From Holosporales bacterium (GTDB taxonomy: Bacteria; Pseudomonadota; Alphaproteobacteria; BNTO01): a stretch of DNA of 6,182 nucleotides. The position numbers and the translations under genes were made by a program. The stretch lies in NCBI GenBank assembly GCA_031257795.1, contig JAIRNW010000062.1:1-6182 (forward strand). Direction: 5' to 3'. Positions 1 through 4,908 of this stretch are shown here, in pieces (position 1 is the stretch's first letter; each line of letters starts with the position of its first letter). The notes under the pieces are model-generated. The model did not search any database. It was not told the origin of the DNA and saw only the letters and a program-made list of their open reading frames with translations.

Positions 1-318
1 AACGAAACTAACACCGGCTCATAAATTTCTACACCGAATATATTTTTGAACACAAAGTCTTGCTTCGGCCTTAATAAAGGACACATGGATTTTTGCTTAC
101 ACACAACGACCCCCTCCTGGATTATACGCCGTCTGCAGATGAAATGTGTGATTATTATTTTTTTGTGTCTCCTGTGCTCAATTCTTTCTGGATTAGACGC
201 AGAAAAGACCAATTTAAATCATTATGTCAACGGGTTCTCACTTGTGATTGGCTATGTATAGTCACCAAAAGTTTGTAAATAGGAATCGAGAGAGTGTCGC
301 AAAATCAGATAGCCGAAC
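1..318. other. AT-rich stretch with no recognisable gene
   Basis: This stretch lies downstream of the minus-strand EIIA gene and I recognise no gene in it. On the plus strand a short reading frame at 139-261 would encode 40 residues beginning MKCVIIIFLCLLCSILSG, which looks like a signal or lipoprotein leader, but no Shine-Dalgarno sequence precedes it. An overlapping frame at about 78-278 is also open and equally unsupported. The segment may be decayed coding DNA or plain spacer. Confidence 0.4.
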
Positions 319-349
319 CTAAGCCGAGACAATCGAAATCTGTTTTTGC
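299..349 (-). other. Inverted repeat spanning the 3' end of the EIIA gene
   Basis: GCAAAATCAGAT (299-310) and ATCTGTTTTTGC (338-349) are inverted repeats matching at 11 of 12 positions, separated by 27 bases. They bracket the stop codon of the minus-strand EIIA gene at 319-321. The stem is AT-rich, the loop is long, and no clean T tract follows on the transcribed strand, so this is not a textbook intrinsic terminator. It could still slow transcription or protect the 3' end of the mRNA. Confidence 0.3.
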
Positions 350-714
350 CCCGCCTCTTTAGCGAGCTCTGCAACCTCTCTTAGTGTGTATTGTTTTTGC
401 GGCTCTAGAGTTAGAACCCTAAGAATCATCGGCATATTCACTCCGGCCACAACCTCAATCTTCTTCAGGCTTAGTAGAGAGCTTGCCAGGTTGCACGGTG
501 TGCCGCCAAAAAGATCCGTGAAAACCACAACGCCGTCACCATCGTCTGCGGCGTCGATCGCGTTGATTATGTCTTTGCGGATCGTTACGGCATTTTGAGA
601 CAGGTAGGAGACGGAGATCGTGTGGATGTCGTTTTGCGTTCCAAGGATGAGATTGGCGCTTTCAACGAGCGCTTTTCCGAGCTTGCCGTGCGAAACTATC
701 ACGAAACCGACCAT
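319..714 (-). CDS. PTS system mannose-family EIIA domain protein
   Basis: This 131-residue protein is a stand-alone EIIA domain of the mannose PTS family, a cytoplasmic phosphocarrier that takes phosphate from HPr on a histidine. The N-terminus MVGFVIVSHG carries the expected phosphorylatable His9 in a V-S-H-G context. The family motif DLFGGTPCN is at residues 67-75 and GVNMPM at 91-96. The length matches a single EIIA-Man domain and no IIB part is fused. In many alphaproteobacteria such orphan EIIA proteins belong to a regulatory PTS rather than to sugar uptake. No EIIB, EIIC, HPr or HPr kinase gene is in the window, so that role is inferred. The start is supported by GAAGGA ten bases upstream. 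The gene follows glyS by 36 bp on the same strand, suggesting co-transcription. Confidence 0.9.
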   Translation of the reverse strand: MVGFVIVSHGKLGKALVESANLILGTQNDIHTISVSYLSQNAVTIRKDIINAIDAADDGDGVVVFTDLFGGTPCNLASSLLSLKKIEVVAGVNMPMILRVLTLEPQKQYTLREVAELAKEAGQKQISIVSA

Positions 715-724
715 GTTTTAGTTT

Positions 725-730
725 TCCTTC
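725..730 (-). promoter_or_regulatory. Shine-Dalgarno site of the EIIA gene
   Basis: On the minus strand the sequence GAAGGA lies ten bases before the ATG at 714-712. It supports that start and shows that the gene has its own translation signal although it closely follows glyS. Confidence 0.6.
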
Positions 731-750
731 TTTCGGGGGCTGTGGATACG

Positions 751-2253
751 TTAACGTTTCGCGATCGGAGACAAGTCTGCAACCCCCCTGTACAAATCCA
801 AGCACAAAGCCAACAACGAGAGGCGATTATTTGCGATATCCTTTTTGTCAGTATTAACCTGAACCGCTTTAAAAAAGGCTTCAAAAGAGGGCCGTAAGCC
901 TCCTAATAACCTAAATTTTGATAAAATTGTATCTTTATTGCTACTATTGCACCGTTCAAACTCAGTTACAACTTTTTTTACGGCATCATAAACTAGCCTC
1001 TCCTCATCAGTCTCAAAAAGCTCAACATTTATACCCGGCCACCGAAAGTTTGCTGGTTCGTCGATCCGTTGCTCATCTTGAGCAGTACGTTGAGTACAGC
1101 TCGGCGCCTGCGCTACGTGTCTCCTACCATCAGCTCTTTCGGTGGCCGGGTATATGCCAAGTCGCTGAAAGTTTGCTGGTTCGTCGATCCGTTGCTCGTC
1201 CACACAATTTTTTTGTGGACTTAGTATACACTTATTCCCGAGAAAACCGTTAAGTCTGGTCCAAAGAGTCATCGTGTCGTCGAAAAAATCCGCAACTACG
1301 AACTCTTCCAAAGCATTAACCATCGTGAAAACGCCGCAAATATCAAGACGCCCCTTTTGCTTATGGCTCTCTATGGCACATTTAACAATGTCCTGCCGCG
1401 CCCCGCGTTGCTCTAGCAGATAAAAAAACAGGCGCTCGTACAAAAAGTTTTGAAAAGTGGAGGCGACGTTTTCCCGCAGCGCGATGCCTTGCTGCTTATA
1501 CGCCTCAACCGCAGCCGCAAATAAATCACTCAGCCACAAAGAGTTTGATAGTTCGTTGCTTCGGTGCTCGGTTTGAGCAGTTCCTACGGTTTGCAACTCT
1601 GCATAGTATTCAACTATCCTGATTATTCCAACCGCCAACCTCCGCAACGCAAACGGGTCTTTCGAACTCGACGGCTTTATTCCAATCCCAAGAAAGCCGA
1701 CTAAGCTGTCCATTTTATCCGCCAAAGCCAATTCAACAGCGGCCTCACTCGGTAAAGAATCGCTTTGGCCTGCCGGTTTGTAGTGCTCGCGAATCGCTGC
1801 GACAACGTTGTCCGGCTCCCCGCGCTTTCTGGCGTATTCGGCCCCGGCCAGGCCCTGTAGCTCGTCAAACTCACCAACCATTTGCGTCACAAGATCCAGC
1901 TTGCACAGTTCGGCAGCGCGATTGGAGTTTGGGGCAAGGCGTTGCAAGCGCTCGACCTTTTGTTTCATTGAGCCGAGTTTTTCGTGGAAAACGACGTGCT
2001 CGAGGCGATCGGCAAAAATTTTAGGATCCGTCTTCAAGTCCTCATTGTAAAAAAATAGAGCATCGCTGAGCCTGGCCTTGAGAACATTCTCAAAACCATG
2101 CTTAATTGGACCTCTTTCGAAACCTTCAAAATCAGAATTTTGGGAAGGAGACACGGAGCACAGAAGCGGAGCGTACTTAGATGTACGTGAGCATTCGAGC
2201 ACCGAATCGACGTACCCAAAAACTGATTTTGAAGAGTTTGGAAAGAGGTCCAT
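751..2253 (-). CDS. glyS: Glycyl-tRNA synthetase beta subunit, lacking the N-terminal part
   Basis: The beta subunit works with GlyQ to charge tRNA-Gly. Typical GlyS has about 690 residues; this frame has 500. Residues 50-500 align with the family's C-terminal two thirds: VLKARLSDALFFYNED (57-72), CKLDLVTQMVGEFDELQG (117-134), LADKMDSLVGFLGIG (177-191) and KDPFALRR (198-205) mark the HD-like domain, and LRPSFEAFFKAVQVNTD to ADLSPI (453-497) marks the end of the anticodon-binding domain. Roughly the first 300 residues are absent. Residues 1-49 come instead from a 144-bp palindromic element, whose edge provides the ATG at 2253-2251; five codons further upstream is an in-frame TAA (2271-2269). 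No Shine-Dalgarno is visible. Two further insertions occur at about residues 222-240 and 352-408. No glyQ precedes it. It may be a pseudogene after rearrangement or half of a split gene; over 450 codons without a stop argue that any decay is recent. Confidence 0.8.
   Translation of the reverse strand: MDLFPNSSKSVFGYVDSVLECSRTSKYAPLLCSVSPSQNSDFEGFERGPIKHGFENVLKARLSDALFFYNEDLKTDPKIFADRLEHVVFHEKLGSMKQKVERLQRLAPNSNRAAELCKLDLVTQMVGEFDELQGLAGAEYARKRGEPDNVVAAIREHYKPAGQSDSLPSEAAVELALADKMDSLVGFLGIGIKPSSSKDPFALRRLAVGIIRIVEYYAELQTVGTAQTEHRSNELSNSLWLSDLFAAAVEAYKQQGIALRENVASTFQNFLYERLFFYLLEQRGARQDIVKCAIESHKQKGRLDICGVFTMVNALEEFVVADFFDDTMTLWTRLNGFLGNKCILSPQKNCVDEQRIDEPANFQRLGIYPATERADGRRHVAQAPSCTQRTAQDEQRIDEPANFRWPGINVELFETDEERLVYDAVKKVVTEFERCNSSNKDTILSKFRLLGGLRPSFEAFFKAVQVNTDKKDIANNRLSLLALCLDLYRGVADLSPIAKR
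1030..1154 (-). repeat. Palindromic element family A (DEPANF), full copy inside glyS
   Basis: The ends TATACCCGGCCACCGAAAG (1030-1048) and its exact complement (1136-1154) form a perfect 19-bp terminal inverted repeat around an 87-bp core. Read on the glyS strand it stays open and encodes a peptide starting YPATERADGRRH and ending RTAQDEQRIDEPANFRWPGI. The element lies between conserved GlyS blocks, in a part of the C-terminal region that normal GlyS lacks. The same peptide pattern in the same frame occurs in the gltX copy. It resembles Rickettsia palindromic elements in behaviour, but I do not recognise the sequence as a named family. Confidence 0.8.
1155..1200 (-). repeat. Partial family A copy next to the full one in glyS
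   Basis: The 31 bases at 1167-1197 are identical to 1044-1074 of the adjacent full copy and encode DEQRIDEPANF again. The outer end, TATGCCAAGTCGCTGAAAG from 1153, is a diverged terminal repeat similar to the relic at 4660. Only the DEPANF half is present. The arrangement suggests either insertion of a new copy at the end of an old one or a local duplication. It is followed at 1198-1220 by a small hairpin, GTCCACA and TGTGGAC around a T-rich loop. Confidence 0.7.
1531..1597 (-). repeat. Degenerate family A copy inside glyS
   Basis: Positions 1531-1581 align without gaps to 1035-1085 of the full copy, with about 14 mismatches over 51 bases; GAGCAGT at the end and the GTTCGT core are kept. On the coding strand it gives GTAQTEHRSNELSNSLWL, matching RTAQDEQRIDEPANFRWP in the same frame. 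It lies between VEYY and the helix starting SDLFAAAVEAY, where other GlyS proteins have no such segment. It appears to be an older, shortened insertion of the same family. Confidence 0.65.
2108..2251. mobile_element. 144-bp palindromic MITE-like element (family B) at the 5' end of glyS
   Basis: Arms 2108-2144 and 2215-2251 begin GGACCTCTTTCGAAAC and GGACCTCTTTCCAAAC and are nearly identical inverted repeats of about 37 bp. The symmetry continues inward more loosely to a central CGTAC/GTACG pair (2172-2176 and 2183-2187) centred at 2179.5, the exact midpoint, so the whole element can fold into one long hairpin. ATT at 2105-2107 and at 2252-2254 fits a 3-bp target duplication. Element plus duplication is 147 bp, or 49 codons, so the frame is kept. 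There is no transposase. The end sequence recurs at 6051, suggesting mobilisation in trans by an element with such ends. Confidence 0.8.
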
Positions 2254-2407
2254 TATGTTAATGGATTCTTAGTTATTTGGTGCCTTGTTTCAACATGGTC
2301 ACGTGGCATCGTTCGAACCGAAGAATGATGGCCGTTTCGACGAACTTGCAAACTTTTTGTAACTTGGTACAGTGAATAGTGGAAAATAAGTTGGAAATAA
2401 AAATAAC
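2254..2407. other. Divergent intergenic region between glyS and gltX
   Basis: This must hold the transcription start of gltX and any start for the glyS fragment. I find no remnant of the missing GlyS N-terminus in any minus-strand frame. A family A relic covers about 2325-2370. Promoter hexamers are ambiguous: TTGCAA at 2346-2351 and TTGTAA at 2357-2362 are possible -35 boxes, but neither has a convincing -10 at standard spacing. The ribosome site of gltX is weak, GGAA at 2393-2396. Confidence 0.5.
2325..2370 (+). repeat. Relic of family A upstream of gltX
   Basis: CGACGAACTTGCAAACTTT (2338-2356) differs at only two positions from the same part of the gltX copy, CGACGAACCCGCAAACTTT, and reads DELANF on the plus strand. 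A weakened terminal repeat, CTTGGTAC, follows at 2363-2370. The left part of the element is no longer clear. Because it lies just before gltX, it occupies the likely promoter or leader region. Confidence 0.6.
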
Positions 2408-3985
2408 ATGTCTGTTGTTGTCAGGTTCGCCCCGAGCCCAACCGGTTTCCTCCACATAGGTGGAGCCAGAACCGCCTTGTTCAATTGGCTTTTCGCCAGG
2501 CACACAGGCGGGACGTTCTTGCTGCGCATAGAGGATACCGACCGCAAACGCTCCACAACCGAAGCGATCGACGCTATTTTCGAGAGCCTGAAGTGGCTTG
2601 GGCTCGATTGGGACGATGAGCCCGTCTTCCAGTTCGCCCGCGCCCCAAGACACGCCGAGGTCGCCAATAATCTGGTGAAGGCGGGGAGGGCGTATTATTG
2701 CTACTGTTCCCCTGAAGAGCTAGAGGAAATGCGTGCCGCAGCCCTGGCTAGCGGCAAGCCACCAAGATACAACGGATACTGGCGCGATAAGCCGGAAAGC
2801 GCGGCTCCCGATGGGGTTGTGCCGGTCGTTAGATTCAAGGCGCCGCAGGAAGGTAAAACGGTCATAGACGATATAACTCAAGGGACGGTCGAGCTCAATA
2901 ACGAGCAGCTTGACGACATGATTTTGCTGCGCGCGGACGGAACCCCGACATACATGCTATCTGTTGTGGTCGATGATCACGACATGGGCATTACGCACAT
3001 TATTCGCGGCGACGACCACCTCACCAACGCTTTCAGGCAATACCATCTTTACAAAGCCTGCGGTTGGGACGTCCCGCGTTTCGCACACATTCCGCTGATC
3101 TACGGGCCAGACGGTGCCAAGCTCTCCAAGCGGCACGGTGCGGTTGGGGCGGAGCAGTATAGGAAGATGGGGTTCCTGCCGGAGGCGCTGAAGAATTATC
3201 TGGTGCGGCTGGGGTGGGCTCACGGAGACGACGAGATTATGTCGATGTCTGATGCCGTTGAGTGGTTTGACGTGGCGAATGTCGTGAGGTCGCCGGCCCG
3301 CTTTGATACGGCAAAGCTAATGAGCCTGAACGCGCACTACATACGCGAAAGTAGTAACGAGAGGCTGCTGCAGGAAATCCGGGAGATGCTGTTAGAAAGA
3401 TACACCAAGCCGCAAGACGAAGCTTTTCTCGAAGGGTTAAAGAGAATCGCGCGCGGAATGGACGGGTTAAAGGTGAGGGCAAAAACGCTTTGTGAACTGG
3501 CCGAAAGCGCCATGTTTTATATTTCGGCACCAACTTTTGACGAGGAAGACAGCTTGCAGGCTGCAGGGAAAAAAGAGGAGTTTTCGGCGAGCTTGGCGAT
3601 GTTTTTGGAGTGTATTGAGCCGCTTTCGGAGTCTTTTGACGGCGCTTTGGAAGAAAGTATAAGGGATTTTTGCAAGAAAAGGAATGTATCCGCAGTCACC
3701 GAAAGAATTGGGGGTAGGGAACATCGAAGCACAGGCGCAGAGCTGCGTCTACGTACTGCTCAAGCCGAGCAGCGCCGGGCTCCCGGCAAAGTCTCAGACT
3801 TTGTTGGGGCGCCGCGCGACGAACCCGCAAACTTTCGTGGGCTGGGTATATCTATTGGGGCGCTGCTGCAGCCAGTCCGTATTGCTCTGACGGGCCGCAA
3901 GGTTTCCCCTAATTTATTTGAAGTGATGACGATTCTTGGGAAGGAGGAGGTTGTGAAGCGCGTGATGGCGTATATAAATGCGTAA
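2408..3985 (+). CDS. gltX: Glutamate--tRNA ligase with an in-frame 54-residue insertion
   Basis: This cytoplasmic class I synthetase charges tRNA-Glu, and in many bacteria also tRNA-Gln. The signature FAPSPTGFLHIGGART opens the protein (HIGH-like motif H16-G19), and the KMSKS-like loop is KLSKR at residues 238-242. Cys98 and Cys100 of the zinc-binding region are present, but the second Cys/His pair expected near 125-127 is not evident. The frame has 525 codons. Removing residues 429-482, which come from a family A palindrome, gives 471, the usual length. It also joins NVS directly to IGALLQPVRIALTG, which fits the normal anticodon-binding domain. All catalytic motifs and the C-terminus are intact, so the enzyme is probably functional with the insertion on its surface. 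The stop overlaps the next gene by 8 bp. The upstream Shine-Dalgarno is weak. Confidence 0.97.
   Translation: MSVVVRFAPSPTGFLHIGGARTALFNWLFARHTGGTFLLRIEDTDRKRSTTEAIDAIFESLKWLGLDWDDEPVFQFARAPRHAEVANNLVKAGRAYYCYCSPEELEEMRAAALASGKPPRYNGYWRDKPESAAPDGVVPVVRFKAPQEGKTVIDDITQGTVELNNEQLDDMILLRADGTPTYMLSVVVDDHDMGITHIIRGDDHLTNAFRQYHLYKACGWDVPRFAHIPLIYGPDGAKLSKRHGAVGAEQYRKMGFLPEALKNYLVRLGWAHGDDEIMSMSDAVEWFDVANVVRSPARFDTAKLMSLNAHYIRESSNERLLQEIREMLLERYTKPQDEAFLEGLKRIARGMDGLKVRAKTLCELAESAMFYISAPTFDEEDSLQAAGKKEEFSASLAMFLECIEPLSESFDGALEESIRDFCKKRNVSAVTERIGGREHRSTGAELRLRTAQAEQRRAPGKVSDFVGAPRDEPANFRGLGISIGALLQPVRIALTGRKVSPNLFEVMTILGKEEVVKRVMAYINA
3687..3852 (+). repeat. Palindromic element family A (DEPANF) in frame within gltX
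   Basis: TATC occurs at 3687-3690 and 3849-3852, exactly 162 bp apart, as a possible target duplication flanking a 54-codon insertion. The terminal repeats are imperfect: TATCCGCAGTCACCGAAAG on the left, and on the right the complement of TATACCCAGCCCACGAAAG. The coding-strand peptide contains TERIGGREH, LRTAQAEQR and APRDEPANFRGLGI, which align in order and in frame with the glyS copy. Compared with that copy it carries about 13 extra codons centred on a nested hairpin at about 3780-3810. Confidence 0.85.
3782..3808. repeat. Nested hairpin inside the gltX element
   Basis: CAAAGTCTCAGACTTTG (3787-3803) is a perfect 7-bp stem with a 3-base loop. The pairing continues outward through two G-T wobbles and three G-C pairs, CCCGG against TTGGG. 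This segment encodes roughly PGKVSDFVG and is missing from the glyS copies. It is either a second small palindrome nested in the first or a part lost from the glyS copy. Confidence 0.6.
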
Positions 3986-4634
3986 GGTAACTGGTTTTGT
4001 TCTTCTTGAATTAGCCATCGCTCTGTGCGTGATTGGTGCGATTGGCTCGGTGTTTCTCCCCCTCATAAAAGTTTCCGCACTTCGCAAAAAGCAAGAGAAA
4101 ACAAATCAAAGTTTTGAGAATGTGTTTAGCGCGCTTTCCGCGTATTTCGCAAAAAACCACCGCTTGCCGTTCGCTGGGGAGAACGGCGTTGAAGTGCGGC
4201 AGAAATTTATTGGGGAAGTTCCGTACAAAGACCTCTTCCTAGAAAAACAAGCGGCAAGCGACGGCGAGGGAAACGTGTTGCTGTACATTGTTGACAAAAA
4301 AATTGTTTTTGCCACACCGCGCACTGAATTATCCGAGAAAGATGAAGAAGATGAGGGATTCTCGCAGGATATAAAGATCATTGGAGAGGACGGCGAATCC
4401 CAGATCCCGCTCGGCGCTATCCACGATTTTTGCGCCGTTGTGTTGATTAGCCGGCCAAGTGGCTGTCAGGCGAATGTGGCTGGCGGAGCGGAATCAAACG
4501 ACGATGAAATCGCAGACAATGGCCTGGCGAATATCGCGCACCACGAAGGGAACGGAGAGTGGACGATTACGATCCCGAGCGCGCCGTCATCCCGCGTGCA
4601 TTGGAAGAGTTGCAATTATTTCGATCACAGATGA
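3978..4634 (+). CDS. Type IV prepilin-like protein with N-terminal methylation motif
   Basis: The first 29 residues form a classic class III (prepilin) signal: a short charged leader MRKVTG, a predicted prepilin-peptidase cut after Gly6, Phe at +1, Glu11 at mature +5, then a hydrophobic helix to about residue 31. Such proteins are processed and assembled by type IV pilus or type II secretion machinery at the inner membrane. The region FSALSAYFAKNHRLPF, with GEVPYKDLFL and DGEGNVLLYIVD after it, resembles the pattern NxRLPxPA, VPxxxLGL, D.xGxxLxY seen in alphaproteobacterial pilin-like proteins. An acidic stretch (TELSEKDEEDEG) follows; cysteines occur in FCAVV, SGCQ and KSCN. The total is 218 residues. 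The ATG is fixed by an in-frame TAA immediately before it (3975-3977). It overlaps the gltX end by 8 bp with no good Shine-Dalgarno nearby, so translational coupling is likely. The exact pilin subtype is not resolved. Confidence 0.75.
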   Translation: MRKVTGFVLLELAIALCVIGAIGSVFLPLIKVSALRKKQEKTNQSFENVFSALSAYFAKNHRLPFAGENGVEVRQKFIGEVPYKDLFLEKQAASDGEGNVLLYIVDKKIVFATPRTELSEKDEEDEGFSQDIKIIGEDGESQIPLGAIHDFCAVVLISRPSGCQANVAGGAESNDDEIADNGLANIAHHEGNGEWTITIPSAPSSRVHWKSCNYFDHR

Positions 4635-4659
4635 TTCTATCCCCAGCGGCAAAAAATTG

Positions 4660-4701
4660 CATATCCAAAGTCGCAGAAGTTTGCTAGTTCGTCGCGCGGC
4701 G
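4660..4701 (-). repeat. Relic of family A downstream of the prepilin gene
   Basis: CATATCCAAAGTCGCAGAAG (4660-4679) matches the outer end of the partial glyS copy, and AGTTTGC followed by GTTCGTCGCGCGGCG matches the complement of the gltX copy. On the minus strand it reads SPRDELANFCDFGYAI, the family peptide, in a frame no longer part of a recognisable gene. Only the right-hand half of the element is clear. Confidence 0.65.
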
Positions 4702-4841
4702 ATCGCGTTTTGCAGCCTGCTATGGCGTGTTGCGAACGCCGCTTTTTCACAAAACTGGCCTCAGGATTTCTGCTGTGTTGAGGGCAGAATGACTGTGTTT
4801 TTGTGTACGTTCGCAACAGGGCCAAAAAAAGCATGAATTTG

Positions 4842-4870
4842 TTGATATGCAGGTGTTTATGGGCTATCTT
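4842..4870 (+). promoter_or_regulatory. Probable sigma-70 promoter of the coiled-coil protein gene
   Basis: TTGATA (4842-4847) and TATCTT (4865-4870) are separated by 17 bp, the optimal spacing, and lie 38 bp before the ATG. The hexamers match the TTGACA and TATAAT consensus at 5 of 6 and 4 of 6 positions. TATGCT and TAGAAT just downstream are alternative -10 candidates without a well spaced -35. Confidence 0.5.
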
Positions 4871-4892
4871 ATGCTAGAATTGGTCATGGTTT

Positions 4893-4898
4893 TGAGGA
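4893..4898 (+). promoter_or_regulatory. Shine-Dalgarno site of the coiled-coil protein gene
   Basis: TGAGGA lies ten bases before the ATG at 4909. A second purine run, GGGAG at 4904-4908, touches the ATG and is too close to serve. This supports 4909 as the start. Confidence 0.5.
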
Positions 4899-4908
4899 TA
4901 TTTGGGAG

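Larger units (their letters stand above)
4635..4908. other. Intergenic region with repeat relic, inverted repeat and promoter
   Basis: These 274 bp separate the prepilin gene from the coiled-coil gene. They hold a family A relic (4660-4701), an 11-bp perfect inverted repeat TGTTGCGAACG (4728-4738 and 4808-4818) around a 69-bp spacer, and a promoter with ribosome site near the right end. Frames on both strands here look like non-coding shadows. Confidence 0.55.

Noticed and set aside
46..261. Small plus-strand frame whose inner part (from 139) looks like a secretion signal
   Set aside because: No ribosome site, no recognisable mature part and an equally open overlapping frame; hydrophobic frames are common in T-rich DNA.
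595..897. Plus-strand frame of 100 codons
   Set aside because: It lies antisense to the EIIA gene and the end of glyS, both of which have clear family motifs.
1030..1200. Direct repeats in glyS considered as a CRISPR array
   Set aside because: There are only two 31-bp copies, without regular spacers, lying inside a conserved reading frame.
1198..1220. GTCCACA/TGTGGAC hairpin with T-rich loop considered as a terminator
   Set aside because: It lies within the glyS frame and the T run is in the loop rather than after the stem.
2273..2653. Minus-strand frame that might have been the missing GlyS N-terminus
   Set aside because: Most of it is antisense to the conserved start of gltX and its translation shows no GlyS similarity.
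4459..4836. Plus-strand frame of 125 codons overlapping the prepilin gene
   Set aside because: It is rich in Arg and out of frame with the prepilin gene, and its second half covers a repeat relic; it looks like a shadow.
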